Positions 1 to 8,434 of a DNA stretch of 64,000 nucleotides are shown here, in pieces. The stretch lies in the NCBI GenBank assembly GCA_964371405.1, contig CAYJLV010000002.1, positions 151,213-215,212 on the forward strand, read 5' to 3'. A program made the translations under genes and the position numbers. Below the pieces are notes generated by a model that saw only the letters and a program-made list of their open reading frames with translations, was not told the origin of the DNA and ran no database searches. This DNA comes from JAMHWF01 sp964371405. Lineage in GTDB: Bacteria > Pseudomonadota > Gammaproteobacteria > Burkholderiales > Burkholderiaceae_C. Within the stretch, counting starts at the first letter, position 1. Every line of letters starts with the position of its first letter.

Positions 1-1
1 C

Positions 2-232
2 GTTCGCATCAACCGCGAGCGCGGCACGACGTTGCTCGTCGTCGAGCAGAACGCCAACATGGCGCTCAACGCTGCCGACTACGGCTACGTGCTCGAGAAC
101 GGCCGCATCGTGATGGAAGACACCTGCGAGCGCCTGCGCGAGAAGGACGACATCAAGGAGTTCTACCTCGGCATGAAGGAAGCGGGCGGGCGCGGCGAGC
201 ACCGCTGGAAGAAGAAGAAGACATGGCGGTGA
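2..232 (+). CDS. Branched-chain amino acid-type ABC transporter ATP-binding protein LivF, C-terminal fragment
   Basis: Only the last 76 codons are inside the window; the gene starts upstream. The fragment reads LLVVEQNANMAL, the D-loop/H-loop-side sequence typical of LivF ATPases, then GYVLENGRIVMED and a Lys/Arg-rich end (HRWKKKKTWR). LivF energises uptake of branched-chain amino acids or, in Burkholderiales clusters of this layout, aromatic or organic acids. The stop (230-232) is one base from the ATG of the acyl-CoA synthetase at 234, so the two are translationally close and surely in one operon with the LivK-like binding protein at 2124. Family assignment is firm; substrate cannot be read from the fragment. 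Confidence 0.85.
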   Translation, partial: VRINRERGTTLLVVEQNANMALNAADYGYVLENGRIVMEDTCERLREKDDIKEFYLGMKEAGGRGEHRWKKKKTWR

Positions 233-233
233 C

Positions 234-2099
234 ATGAGCAATCTCTGGGATCTCAGTCACATCCAGCCGCGCGAAGACATCGTCGTGCCCGGCGAGACGA
301 TGCCGCAGGTGTTCCTCAATGCGGTGAAGCTGCGCGGCGACAAGACCTTCATGCGCGAGAAGAAGCTCGGCCTGTGGAGCGCGTGGAGCTGGAACCGCAC
401 CGGCGCCGCCGTGCGCGAGATCGCGATGGGCCTTGCGGCGCTCGGCTTCGAGCCGGGCGAGTGCGCGTCGATCCTGTCGAACACCGTCGTCGAATGGGTT
501 CTTGCCGACATGGGCATCCTGTGCGCCGGCGGCGTCTCCAGCGGCATCTACCCGACCGACGCCGCACCGCAGGTGCACTACCTGTGCGCCGACTCGTCGA
601 CAGTGATCCTCTTCGTCGAGGACGAGGAGCAGCTCGACAAGGTGCTCGAGGTGCGCGACTTGCTGCCGCTGCTGCGCAAGATCGTCGTCTTCGACATGGA
701 GGGCCTCGCGCACTACAGCGACCCGATGGTGCTGAGCCTGGCCGCGCTGCGTGCGCTCGGCCGCGAGCACGATGCGGCGCACCCCGGCGAGTTCGAGCGC
801 CGCGCCGCGTGCCGCAAGCCCGAAGACCTGGCGATGCTGATCTACACCTCGGGAACGACGGGCAAGCCCAAGGGCGGGATGCACTCGCACGGCGGCATCG
901 TCTACACGGTGCGCGGCACCAACACGCTGGTCGCGCAGGACGAGAACGACGAGCGCATGTGCTTCCTGCCGCTGTGCCACGTCGTCGAGCGCGTCGCCGG
1001 CGAGTTCTTCGCGATCTACACCGGCTCCGTGCTCAACTTCGTCGAGAACCCCGACACCGTGCCCGAGAACGTGCGCGAGATCGCGCCCACCGTGTTCACC
1101 GCCGTGCCGCGCGTCTGGGAGCGCTTCTATTCGGCGGTGACGATCGCCGTCTCGGAGGCCGGTCGCTTCCAGCAATTGATGTATGGCTGGGCGATCGGTG
1201 TCGGCCGCAAGGTCGCCGACCGCGTGCTCGCTGCGCAGGCCGTGCCCGGCTGGTTGAAGGCCGAGTTCACGCTCGCGCGCTGGCTCGTCCTCGACAACGT
1301 GCGTCGCCTCATCGGCATCCACCGCGCGCGCTTCGTCGTCACCGGTGCGGCGCCGATCTCGCCCGAGCTGGTGCGCTGGTACCTGTCGCTCGGCGTGCCG
1401 ATGCTCGAGGCCTGGGGCCAGACGGAGTCGTGCGGCGCGTCTTGCGGCATGCCGGCGGCGCGCATCAAGCCCGGCTCGATCGGGCCGCAGTGCCGCTACA
1501 ACGAAGTCAAGCTCGACCCCGCGACCGGCGAGCTGCTGGTGCGCGGCCCCAACGTCTTCATGGGCTACCTGAACCTGCCCGGGAAGACGGCCGAGACGAT
1601 CGACGCCGATGGCTGGCTGCACACCGGCGACGTCGGCACGGTCGATGAGGAAGGGTATTTCCGTATCACCGACCGGATGAAGGACATCATCATCACAGCG
1701 GGCGGCAAGAACATCACGCCCAGCGAGATCGAAAACGAGTTGAAGTTCTCCCCGTACATCACCGACGCCGTCGTCATCGGCGACCGGCGCCCCTACCTCA
1801 CGGCGCTCGTGATGATCGACCATGAGAACGTCGAGAAGTATGCGCAGGACCACGACGTGCCGTTCTCCAACTACGCCAGCCTGACGCGCGCGCGCGAAGT
1901 GGTCGAGCTGATCGGCCGCGAGGTCGAGAAGGCCAACGCCAGGTTCGCCCGCGTCGAGCAGGTCAAGCGCTTCGAGCTGCTGTCGACGCAGCTCACCGCC
2001 GAGGACGAGGAACTCACGCCGACGATGAAGCTCAAGCGCAAGCTCGTGCAGCAGAAGTACGCCGACCTCATCGACTCGATGTACCGCAACCCCACCTGA
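234..2099 (+). CDS. AMP-dependent acyl-CoA synthetase (long-chain fatty acid-CoA ligase family)
   Basis: A 621-residue ANL-superfamily ligase that activates a carboxylic acid to its CoA thioester via an acyl-adenylate. Visible motifs: the phosphate-binding A3 motif LIYTSGTTGKPKGG near residue 200, the A5-type EAWGQTES near 390, the A7 motif WLHTGDVG and A8 DRMKDIIITAGGKNITPSE near 480-500. Length fits the FadD15/long-chain branch (about 600 residues). It sits between livF and a livK-like gene; in Burkholderiales this arrangement usually means the transporter imports an organic acid that is immediately CoA-activated. The exact substrate (fatty, aromatic or branched acid) is not determinable from sequence alone. 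Confidence 0.9.
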   Translation: MSNLWDLSHIQPREDIVVPGETMPQVFLNAVKLRGDKTFMREKKLGLWSAWSWNRTGAAVREIAMGLAALGFEPGECASILSNTVVEWVLADMGILCAGGVSSGIYPTDAAPQVHYLCADSSTVILFVEDEEQLDKVLEVRDLLPLLRKIVVFDMEGLAHYSDPMVLSLAALRALGREHDAAHPGEFERRAACRKPEDLAMLIYTSGTTGKPKGGMHSHGGIVYTVRGTNTLVAQDENDERMCFLPLCHVVERVAGEFFAIYTGSVLNFVENPDTVPENVREIAPTVFTAVPRVWERFYSAVTIAVSEAGRFQQLMYGWAIGVGRKVADRVLAAQAVPGWLKAEFTLARWLVLDNVRRLIGIHRARFVVTGAAPISPELVRWYLSLGVPMLEAWGQTESCGASCGMPAARIKPGSIGPQCRYNEVKLDPATGELLVRGPNVFMGYLNLPGKTAETIDADGWLHTGDVGTVDEEGYFRITDRMKDIIITAGGKNITPSEIENELKFSPYITDAVVIGDRRPYLTALVMIDHENVEKYAQDHDVPFSNYASLTRAREVVELIGREVEKANARFARVEQVKRFELLSTQLTAEDEELTPTMKLKRKLVQQKYADLIDSMYRNPT

Positions 2100-2123
2100 C
2101 CATCACCCGAAGGAGACGTTGAC

Positions 2124-3299
2124 ATGAAACGCATCGCCACCGCCGTCGCCCTGGCTGCGGCCGTCACGCTGGCCGCCGCGCAGTCGCAGGGCGTCGGCAA
2201 GACCGAGATCACGATCGGCTCGATCCAGGACCTGTCGGGCCCGATCGCCGGCTTCGGCAAGCAGGTGCGCCTGGGCATGATGCTGCGCGTCGACGAGGTC
2301 AACCAGCAGGGCGGCGTCAACGGCCGCAAGTTGAAGCTGCTGGTCGAGGACTCGGCCTACGACCCCAAGCGCGCCGTGCTCGCCGCTCAGAAGCTCGTCA
2401 ACCAGGACAAGATCTTCATGATGGTCGGCCACATCGGCACCGCCCACAACATGGCGGCGATGCCGGTGCAGTTCGAGAAGAACGTGATCAACTTCTTCCC
2501 GGTGACGGCGGCGCGCGAGATGTACGAGCCGTTCCATCGCCTGAAGTACGCGTTCGCCGCGACCTACTACGACCAGATCCGCGTGATGACGCCCAGGCTC
2601 GCCAAGGAGAAGGGCGCCAAGAAGGTCTGCACGATCTACCAGGACGACGAGTTCGGCCTCGAGATCGCGCGCGGCGCCGAGACGGGCCTCAAGGCCGCCG
2701 GCATGGAGCTGGCCGAGAAGACGACGTTCAAGCGCGGCGCGACCGACTTCTCGTCGCAGGTCGCGCGCATGAAGGCCGCCGGCTGCGACATGGTCGTGCT
2801 CGGCACGCTGATCCGCGAAACCATCGGCACCATCGGCGAGAGCCGCAAGACGGGCTTCTCCCCGATCTTCATCGGCTCGGCGGGCGCCTACACCGACCTG
2901 ATCCACAAGCTCGGCGGCCCGGCGATGAACGGCCTGTATGCCACGCACACGGTGCAGCATCCGTATCTCGACGAGGCGGCGCAGCCGATCCGCTTCTGGG
3001 CCACGAAGTACAAGACCCAGTTCAACGAGGACCCGACGGTGTTCTCCGTCTACGGCTACCTCGCGATCGACTCATTCATCCGCGCCGCGTCGAAGGCCGG
3101 CCCGAACCTGAGCACCGACAGCTTCATCAAGGCGATGGACACGATGGTGATCCCGCCCGACATCTTCGGCAGCACCGAGTACTCCTTCTCGCCGACCAAG
3201 CGCCTGGGCAGCGATGCCGCGCGCCTGTCGCAGATCGTCGACGGCAAGTGGAAGGTGGTGTCCGACTACGTGAAGACGACGGCGGCCGCCGCGAAGTAG
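2124..3299 (+). CDS. ABC transporter substrate-binding protein, LivK family (peripla_BP_6)
   Basis: A 391-residue periplasmic binding protein. The N-terminus (MKRIATAVALAAAVTLAAAQ) is a clear Sec signal peptide with an AAAQ-type cleavage site. After it comes the family opening GVGKTEITIGSIQDLSGP and a LRVDEVNQQGGVNGRKLKLL segment, diagnostic for Leu/Ile/Val-type binding proteins. Start supported by the ribosome site AAGGAGA at 2110-2116. It lies 24 bases after the acyl-CoA synthetase and ends the operon: a GC-rich hairpin follows at 3321-3340. Ligand unknown; the CoA ligase neighbour suggests an organic acid rather than an amino acid. Confidence 0.9.
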   Translation: MKRIATAVALAAAVTLAAAQSQGVGKTEITIGSIQDLSGPIAGFGKQVRLGMMLRVDEVNQQGGVNGRKLKLLVEDSAYDPKRAVLAAQKLVNQDKIFMMVGHIGTAHNMAAMPVQFEKNVINFFPVTAAREMYEPFHRLKYAFAATYYDQIRVMTPRLAKEKGAKKVCTIYQDDEFGLEIARGAETGLKAAGMELAEKTTFKRGATDFSSQVARMKAAGCDMVVLGTLIRETIGTIGESRKTGFSPIFIGSAGAYTDLIHKLGGPAMNGLYATHTVQHPYLDEAAQPIRFWATKYKTQFNEDPTVFSVYGYLAIDSFIRAASKAGPNLSTDSFIKAMDTMVIPPDIFGSTEYSFSPTKRLGSDAARLSQIVDGKWKVVSDYVKTTAAAAK

Positions 3300-3320
3300 C
3301 TGCGCCGCCGCGCAGCGAAC

Positions 3321-3346
3321 GGGCCGCCTGCGGGCGGCCCTCTTCA
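3321..3346 (+). terminator. Rho-independent-like terminator after the Liv operon
   Basis: GGGCCGCC-TGCG-GGCGGCCC forms a perfect 8-bp stem with a 4-base loop (3321-3340) followed by TCTTCATT. It lies 21 bases after the stop of the binding protein. The T run is imperfect, as is usual in this GC-rich genome. The rest of the gap up to the next start at 3456 shows no further structure. Confidence 0.65.
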
Positions 3347-3455
3347 TTCTGCTGGCGCGCAACTGCCGTCGGCCTGGCGCCTTTTCGTCGGCGTCGCGCC
3401 GCAGCACAATGCGAGACATCGCAGTCCGCGGTCGCCGAAGTCCGTCGTAGTCGCC

Positions 3456-5189
3456 ATGCTGATGACCTTGCTGCGCGCCATGGGTGCCGCCCTCGACGGC
3501 ATCCAGATCGGCTTCTGCGCCTTCGACGCCGACGACCGCACGCTGGTCTGGAACAGCACCTTCCTCGAGTTGTTCCCCGAGCACGCCGAGCGCGTGCACA
3601 CCGGCGAACCGTACGCCGAGAACCTGCGGCGCTACTACGCTTCGCGCCTGGTCGGCGATGAGCGCGCGCTGATCGAACGCCATATCGCCTCCGGCGTCGA
3701 GCGCCATCGCACGCAACGCCGGCCTTTCGAGTTCGAGCACCGCGGCCAGCGGCTGCGCGTGTCGTCGCTGGAGCTGGGATCGTTCGGCCGGGTGCGCGTG
3801 TGGCGCAAGCTCGGCGACGTCGCCGGGCCGCCCGCGTCGGCGCCGCGTCCGCCGCCGTCGTTCGACCGCACGGCGAGCGTGCTGCTCGAGCGCATCGCCG
3901 ACGGCGTGCTCGTCGTCGACGCGGCCGACCGCGTGCTGTGGGCCAACCAGGCGTTCCTCGTGCTCTACGGCCTGCCGTCGGTCGAGGCTGCCGCCGGGCA
4001 GCGCTTCGAGGATCTGTACCGGCGCGCGTGGGACGCCGACGCGCAATCGAATGCGCTGCGCCGCAGCCTCGAGACGCTGCGCGAGAACCAGCGTTTCTCC
4101 GGCGCACCCTACGAGCTGCAGCTGCCCGACGACCGCTGGGTGCGGGTCGTGGAACAGCGTGGCGACGCCGTCGACGGCCGCGGCTACTTCATGCATGTCG
4201 ATATCACGGCGCTCAAGCGCCAGCAGCAGGCGCTGATCGACGCCGAGACACGGGCGCGCGACAGCGAGGCGCGCTACCGGCTGCTGGCCGAGTACTCGAG
4301 CGATGTCACGGTGGCCGTGGCCGACGGCGCCATCGTGTACGTGTCGCCGGCCGCCTTCGAGATGCTCGGCTGGCAGCCCGGGCAGCTCGTCGGCCGCACG
4401 CTGGCCGAGTTCTGCCACCCCGACGACCTGGCCTCGGTGAACGAGGCGCTGCGCCGCCTCGACGGCGAGCCCCAGGCCGACTACAGGGCGCGCGTGCGCC
4501 ACGCCGACGGCAGCCACGTGTGGGTCGAGTCGCGCGCGCGCCTGTCGCCGCTGGGGCTCGAGCCGTCGCCGGCGTCGCGGCTGCTCGTGCTCAACGTGCG
4601 CTGCATCGCGGCGCGCAAGAAGGTCGAGGACGAACTGGAGCGCGCGCTGGTGCGGCTCGAGGAGCGGGCCGTCACCGACGCACTGACGGGGCTGTCGAAC
4701 CGGCGGCGCTTCGACGAGGCGCTGGCCGTCGAATGGCGGCGCGCGCAGCGCGACGTGGCGCCGCTGTCGCTGCTGATGGTCGACATCGACCACTTCAAGA
4801 GGCTCAACGACACCCACGGGCATCCGGCGGGCGACGCCGTGCTGGCGCGCCTGGGCAGCGTGCTCGCTTCGTTCGGCCAGCGCGCCGGCGATCTCGTTGC
4901 GCGCTACGGCGGCGAGGAGTTCACGCTGCTGCTGCCCAATACGGCGCTCGATCATGCGCTGGTCATCGCCGAGAAGCTGCGCCGCAGCGTGGCGCGCCAG
5001 CAGTGGGGCGACATCGGCCTGCCCGCCGACACCGCGATTCGCGTCAGCGTCGGCGTGTGCTGCGCCGACGCCGGGCTGCTTGCCGGCGAGGGCGACGCGC
5101 TGGTGCGGTGCGCCGACGAGGCGCTGTATGCCGCCAAGCGCGCCGGTCGCAACCGCGTCGTCGCCTGGGGCGATCAGCTCACGATGTAG
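3456..5189 (+). CDS. Diguanylate cyclase with three PAS-type sensor domains
   Basis: A 577-residue protein making cyclic di-GMP. It appears cytoplasmic: no membrane segment is visible. Order: an N-terminal PAS-like region (about 1-120, GIQIGFCAFDADDRTLVWN), a second PAS (about 140-260, RIADGVLVVDAADRVLWAN), a third PAS with a PAC end (about 275-390), a short coiled linker, then a GGDEF domain (about 400-570). The active loop is GGEEF at about residue 485, a functional variant, and an RAGD inhibitory I-site sits five residues before it, so product inhibition is likely. The last 16 bases overlap the 3' end of the convergent thioesterase gene. Start choice at 3456 is uncertain; no strong Shine-Dalgarno is seen. 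Confidence 0.88.
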   Translation: MLMTLLRAMGAALDGIQIGFCAFDADDRTLVWNSTFLELFPEHAERVHTGEPYAENLRRYYASRLVGDERALIERHIASGVERHRTQRRPFEFEHRGQRLRVSSLELGSFGRVRVWRKLGDVAGPPASAPRPPPSFDRTASVLLERIADGVLVVDAADRVLWANQAFLVLYGLPSVEAAAGQRFEDLYRRAWDADAQSNALRRSLETLRENQRFSGAPYELQLPDDRWVRVVEQRGDAVDGRGYFMHVDITALKRQQQALIDAETRARDSEARYRLLAEYSSDVTVAVADGAIVYVSPAAFEMLGWQPGQLVGRTLAEFCHPDDLASVNEALRRLDGEPQADYRARVRHADGSHVWVESRARLSPLGLEPSPASRLLVLNVRCIAARKKVEDELERALVRLEERAVTDALTGLSNRRRFDEALAVEWRRAQRDVAPLSLLMVDIDHFKRLNDTHGHPAGDAVLARLGSVLASFGQRAGDLVARYGGEEFTLLLPNTALDHALVIAEKLRRSVARQQWGDIGLPADTAIRVSVGVCCADAGLLAGEGDALVRCADEALYAAKRAGRNRVVAWGDQLTM

Positions 5190-5653
5190 GCGCCGGAGCC
5201 GGTCGCCAGCAGCCGCGACTGCGCGTCGTGGAACTCCATGCGCGTCGACGCGACGCGGCTGCCCAGGCGCAGCGTCTGCGCCGTCGCGGTGAAGCGGGGC
5301 CCCAGCGCCGGGCGCAGGTAATCGATGCGCAGGTCGATCGTGCCGAGCTTGGCAAAGCGCGCGAGCCGCGCGTCGATCGGGTCGTCCATGTGGCGCGCGC
5401 CGATCGCCGCCATCACCGCCAGCCCGCCCATCGCGTCGAGCGTCGCGCTGATCACGCCGCCGTGCAGCCGATGGTGCGCATAGTGGCCGATCAGCTCGTC
5501 GCGCATCTCGATGCGGCCCGTCGCGCGGTCGGGCAGCAACTCGACGATCTGCAGGCCGAGCACGCGGTTGAAGACGATCTTGTCCTCGAAGACGGCGCGC
5601 AGCTTGTCGACGAACTCGGGCTCGAAGGCGGCGGGCGGCGGGGCGGTTGTCAT
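5174..5653 (-). CDS. YigI-like acyl-CoA thioesterase (hotdog fold, PaaI superfamily)
   Basis: A 159-residue hotdog thioesterase. The segments HHRLHGGVISATLDAMGGL and GTIDLRIDYLRPALGPRFTA match E. coli YigI closely in sequence and spacing, and the length fits (YigI is 155). YigI hydrolyses medium- and long-chain acyl-CoA. The ORF is open further upstream, but the extension has no family similarity; starts at 5653 (used) or 5668 are both possible. It is divergent from the thiolase gene (5719) and converges on the cyclase gene with a 16-base overlap. A role in trimming CoA pools beside the thiolase/hydratase pair is inferred from position only. Confidence 0.82.
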   Translation of the reverse strand: MTTAPPPAAFEPEFVDKLRAVFEDKIVFNRVLGLQIVELLPDRATGRIEMRDELIGHYAHHRLHGGVISATLDAMGGLAVMAAIGARHMDDPIDARLARFAKLGTIDLRIDYLRPALGPRFTATAQTLRLGSRVASTRMEFHDAQSRLLATGSGAYIVS

Positions 5654-5718
5654 CGTGGTCCGGTTCATCCGTCTGCATCGATATGATGAAGCGCATTGTG
5701 CAGTCCGCAGGGTGAGCC

Positions 5719-6927
5719 ATGCCTTCCGCAGCATTCGTCTACGACGCGATCCGCACGCCGCGCGGCAAGGGCCGCAAGGACGGCGCGCTGCACGAGGTCA
5801 AGCCCGTCGACCTGCTGGCCGGCACGCTGGCCGCGCTGCAGCGCCGCCACGGCTTCGACACGGCGCGCGTCGACGACGTCGTCATGGGCTGCGTGACGCC
5901 GGTCGGCGAGCAGGGCGCGTGCATCGCCAGGACGGCGGCGCTGAAGGCGGGCTGGGACTTCCGCGCCGCCGGCGTGCAGGTCAACCGCTTCTGCGCCTCG
6001 GGGCTCGAGGCCGTCAACCTCGCGGCGCAGAAGGTCGCCAGCGGCTGGGAGGATCTCGTCGTCGCCGGCGGCGTCGAGTCGATGTCGCGCGTGCCGCTCG
6101 GCAGCGACGGCGGCGCCTGGGCGCAGGACCCGGCGACCAGCCTGGCGACGGCCTTCGTGCCGCAGGGCATCGGCGCCGACCTGATCGCCACGCTCGAAGG
6201 ATTCACGCGCGACGACGTCGACGCCTACGCGCTCGCGTCGCAGCAGCGCGCCGCGGCGGCGCAGGCCGCAGGGCGCTTCGACCGCGGCGTCGTGCCGGTG
6301 ACGGATGCGATCGGCCTCGCGATCCTCGAGCGCGACGAGTTCATCAAGCCGCGCACCACGCTCGAAGGACTGGCGGCACTGAAGGCTTCGTTCGCCGAAC
6401 TCGGCGCGCTCGGCTTCGATGCGGTGGCGATCGGCCGCTACCCGCAGGTCGAGCGCATCGAGCACGTGCACACGGCAGGCAACTCGTCGGGCATCGTCGA
6501 CGGCGCGGCGGCGGTGCTGATCGGTTCGGAAGCGATGGCGCGCGAGCTCGGGCTCGATCCGCGCGCGCGCATCGTCGCGACGGCGCTGTCGGGCGCCGAC
6601 CCGACGATCATGCTCACCGGCCCGATGCCGGCGACGCGCAAGGCGCTCGCCAGGGCCGGCCTGGCGATCGACGACATCGACCTGTTCGAGGTCAACGAGG
6701 CTTTCGCCGCCGTGCCGATGCGCTTCATGAAGGAGCTCGGCGTGTCGCACGACAAGGTCAACGTCGTCGGCGGCGCGATCGCGCTCGGCCACCCGCTCGG
6801 CGCCACCGGCGCGATGCTGCTCGGCACGCTGCTCGACGAGCTCGAGCGCCGCAACCTGCGCCGCGGCCTGGTCACGCTGTGCGTCGGAGGCGGCATGGGT
6901 ATCGCGACGATCGTGGAGCGGGTGTGA
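5719..6927 (+). CDS. Acetyl-CoA C-acyltransferase (thiolase)
   Basis: A 402-residue degradative-type thiolase that releases acetyl-CoA from 3-ketoacyl-CoA. The nucleophilic Cys is in NRFCASGLEA (about residue 92), the conserved NEAF near 330, the catalytic His in GGAIALGHPLGATGA, and the second Cys in CVGGGMG at the C-terminus, so the active site is complete. It heads a pair with the FadJ-like protein at 7040; this thiolase plus hydratase/dehydrogenase pairing is usual for beta-oxidation. The 112-base gap between them contains a copy of an interspersed repeat (6967-7008). Confidence 0.92.
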   Translation: MPSAAFVYDAIRTPRGKGRKDGALHEVKPVDLLAGTLAALQRRHGFDTARVDDVVMGCVTPVGEQGACIARTAALKAGWDFRAAGVQVNRFCASGLEAVNLAAQKVASGWEDLVVAGGVESMSRVPLGSDGGAWAQDPATSLATAFVPQGIGADLIATLEGFTRDDVDAYALASQQRAAAAQAAGRFDRGVVPVTDAIGLAILERDEFIKPRTTLEGLAALKASFAELGALGFDAVAIGRYPQVERIEHVHTAGNSSGIVDGAAAVLIGSEAMARELGLDPRARIVATALSGADPTIMLTGPMPATRKALARAGLAIDDIDLFEVNEAFAAVPMRFMKELGVSHDKVNVVGGAIALGHPLGATGAMLLGTLLDELERRNLRRGLVTLCVGGGMGIATIVERV

Positions 6928-6966
6928 ACGACGAATTCGGCGCCAGCCTGAATCGAGCGGGCCGAG

Positions 6967-7008
6967 CGCCGGGCCGCCCCAAGCCGGCCCGCATCCCCTC
7001 GGGGGATC
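6967..7008. repeat. Interspersed GC-rich repeat, copy 1 (CGCCGGGCCGCCCCAAG module)
   Basis: The 17-base core CGCCGGGCCGCCCCAAG (6967-6983) is followed after about ten bases by a CCCCTCGGGGG palindrome. The same two-part layout occurs in inverse orientation at 46269-46304, and the core alone at 26646-26662. It sits in the gap between the thiolase and FadJ-like genes. It looks like a genome-wide extragenic element of this lineage rather than a gene-specific regulator. Confidence 0.6.
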
Positions 7009-7039
7009 GGCCGACGTACTCGTCGGACGAGGGGCAGAC

Positions 7040-8434
7040 ATGACGACGATGCGGCTGGAAACCGATGCGAACGGCATCGCGACGCTGACCTTCGACGCGC
7101 CGGGCTCGCCCGTCAACACGATGGGTGCGCAGTGGCAAGCCGACCTGACGCAAGCCATCGACGCGCTCGTCGCCCGGCGCGACGCGCTGCGCGGCGTGAT
7201 CCTCGCGTCGGCCAAGGACTCCTTTTTCGCAGGCGCCGACCTCGCCGGCGTGATGCGCTTGACGGCGGCCGACGCGCCGGCCGTCTTCGCAGCCGTCGAG
7301 CAGGTCAAGCGCAACTTCCGCCGCCTGGAGACGCTGGGCGTTCCGGTGGTCGCCTGCCTGAACGGCGCGGCGCTCGGCGGCGGCTGGGAGGTCGCGCTCG
7401 CCGCGCATGCGCGCATCGCCGTCGACGACGCCAAGGTCCGCTTCGGCACGCCCGAGGTGACGCTGGGCCTGATCCCCGGCGCGAGCGGCATCACGAAGAC
7501 GGTGCGCCTGCTCGGCCTCGTCGCGGCGCAGCCGTATCTGGTCGAGGGGCGGTTGTTCACGCCGGCCGAAGGGTTGACGCTGGGCCTGGTGCACGAGCTC
7601 GTGCACGACGCCGCCGCGCTGCGCGGCGCCGCGCTGGCGTGGATCGACGCCCACCCGCAGGCGCAGCAGCCGTGGGACGAGAAGGGCCACGCGATCCCCG
7701 GCGGCACGCCGGCGAATCCGAAGCTGGCGCAGGCGCTGACCGTCGCGCCGGCGCAGCTTGCCAGGCGCACGCGCGGCCTCTACCCGGCGCCCGCCGCCTG
7801 CCTCGCCGCGATGGTCGAGGGCGCGCTCGTCGACTACGACACCGCGCTGCGCATCGAGTCGCGCCGCCTCGCTGCCGTGATGACGCACCCGGTCGCGCGC
7901 AACATGATCAGCGCCTTCTTCTTCGACGCCAATGCCGTGACGGCCGCCGGCGTGCGGCCCGCCGATGCCGCCGCGGCGTGCGCGCAGCGCGTGCGGGAGG
8001 CATGGCTGGCCGAAGCCGCAGCGATGCTGGAGGAGGGCGTGCCCAGGGCCGTCGTGCGCAACGCGGCGCTCGGCGCCGGCTTCGCCGAAGCGCCGCTGGG
8101 TGCGCTCGACGAAGCGGCGCGCAAGCCCGCCGCGGGCCCCGCCGCCGCGTGGGACCTGGAGGATCTGAAACAGCGGCTGCTGTGGCGCGGCGCCGTCGAG
8201 GCGGCGCGCTGCCTGCACGAGGGCTCGGCCGCGAGCGTGGCCGAGGCGAACGTCGCCAGCCTGCGCGGCGGCTGTTTTCCCGCGTGGACGGGCGGGGCAC
8301 TCAGGCTGGTCTACAGTGACCCGGCGGCCTTCTTCGAGCGCGCCGCCGCGCTGGCGCAGCGCCACGGTGCGCGCTTCGAGGTGACCCAGGCCGTGCGCGA
8401 CACGCTGCAACGCCATGAACCCCGCTACGACTGA
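7040..8434 (+). CDS. FadJ-like enoyl-CoA hydratase that lacks the NAD-binding dehydrogenase domain
   Basis: A 464-residue protein; full homologues of this FadJ type are about 700. Residues 10-200 form a crotonase domain with both expected catalytic glutamates (GGGWEVAL and FGTPEVTLGLIPG). The linker ends at FFFDANAV (about residue 297), where the Rossmann fold with its LGAGMMGAGIA-type motif should begin; instead the sequence passes directly to AWLAEAAAMLEEGVP and then to the C-terminal DLEDLKQRLLWRGAVEAARC and CFPAWTGGA of the dehydrogenase C-domain. The NAD site and the HFFSP catalytic His are therefore missing, in frame. Hydration of enoyl-CoA is likely retained; the dehydrogenation step must be supplied elsewhere. 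It overlaps the next gene by 20 bases. Confidence 0.85.
   Translation: MTTMRLETDANGIATLTFDAPGSPVNTMGAQWQADLTQAIDALVARRDALRGVILASAKDSFFAGADLAGVMRLTAADAPAVFAAVEQVKRNFRRLETLGVPVVACLNGAALGGGWEVALAAHARIAVDDAKVRFGTPEVTLGLIPGASGITKTVRLLGLVAAQPYLVEGRLFTPAEGLTLGLVHELVHDAAALRGAALAWIDAHPQAQQPWDEKGHAIPGGTPANPKLAQALTVAPAQLARRTRGLYPAPAACLAAMVEGALVDYDTALRIESRRLAAVMTHPVARNMISAFFFDANAVTAAGVRPADAAAACAQRVREAWLAEAAAMLEEGVPRAVVRNAALGAGFAEAPLGALDEAARKPAAGPAAAWDLEDLKQRLLWRGAVEAARCLHEGSAASVAEANVASLRGGCFPAWTGGALRLVYSDPAAFFERAAALAQRHGARFEVTQAVRDTLQRHEPRYD

Noticed and set aside
3072..5720. An 882-codon open frame opposite the LivK-like and diguanylate cyclase genes
   Set aside because: The sense frame encodes complete families; the antisense product is Arg/Ala/His-rich without motifs.
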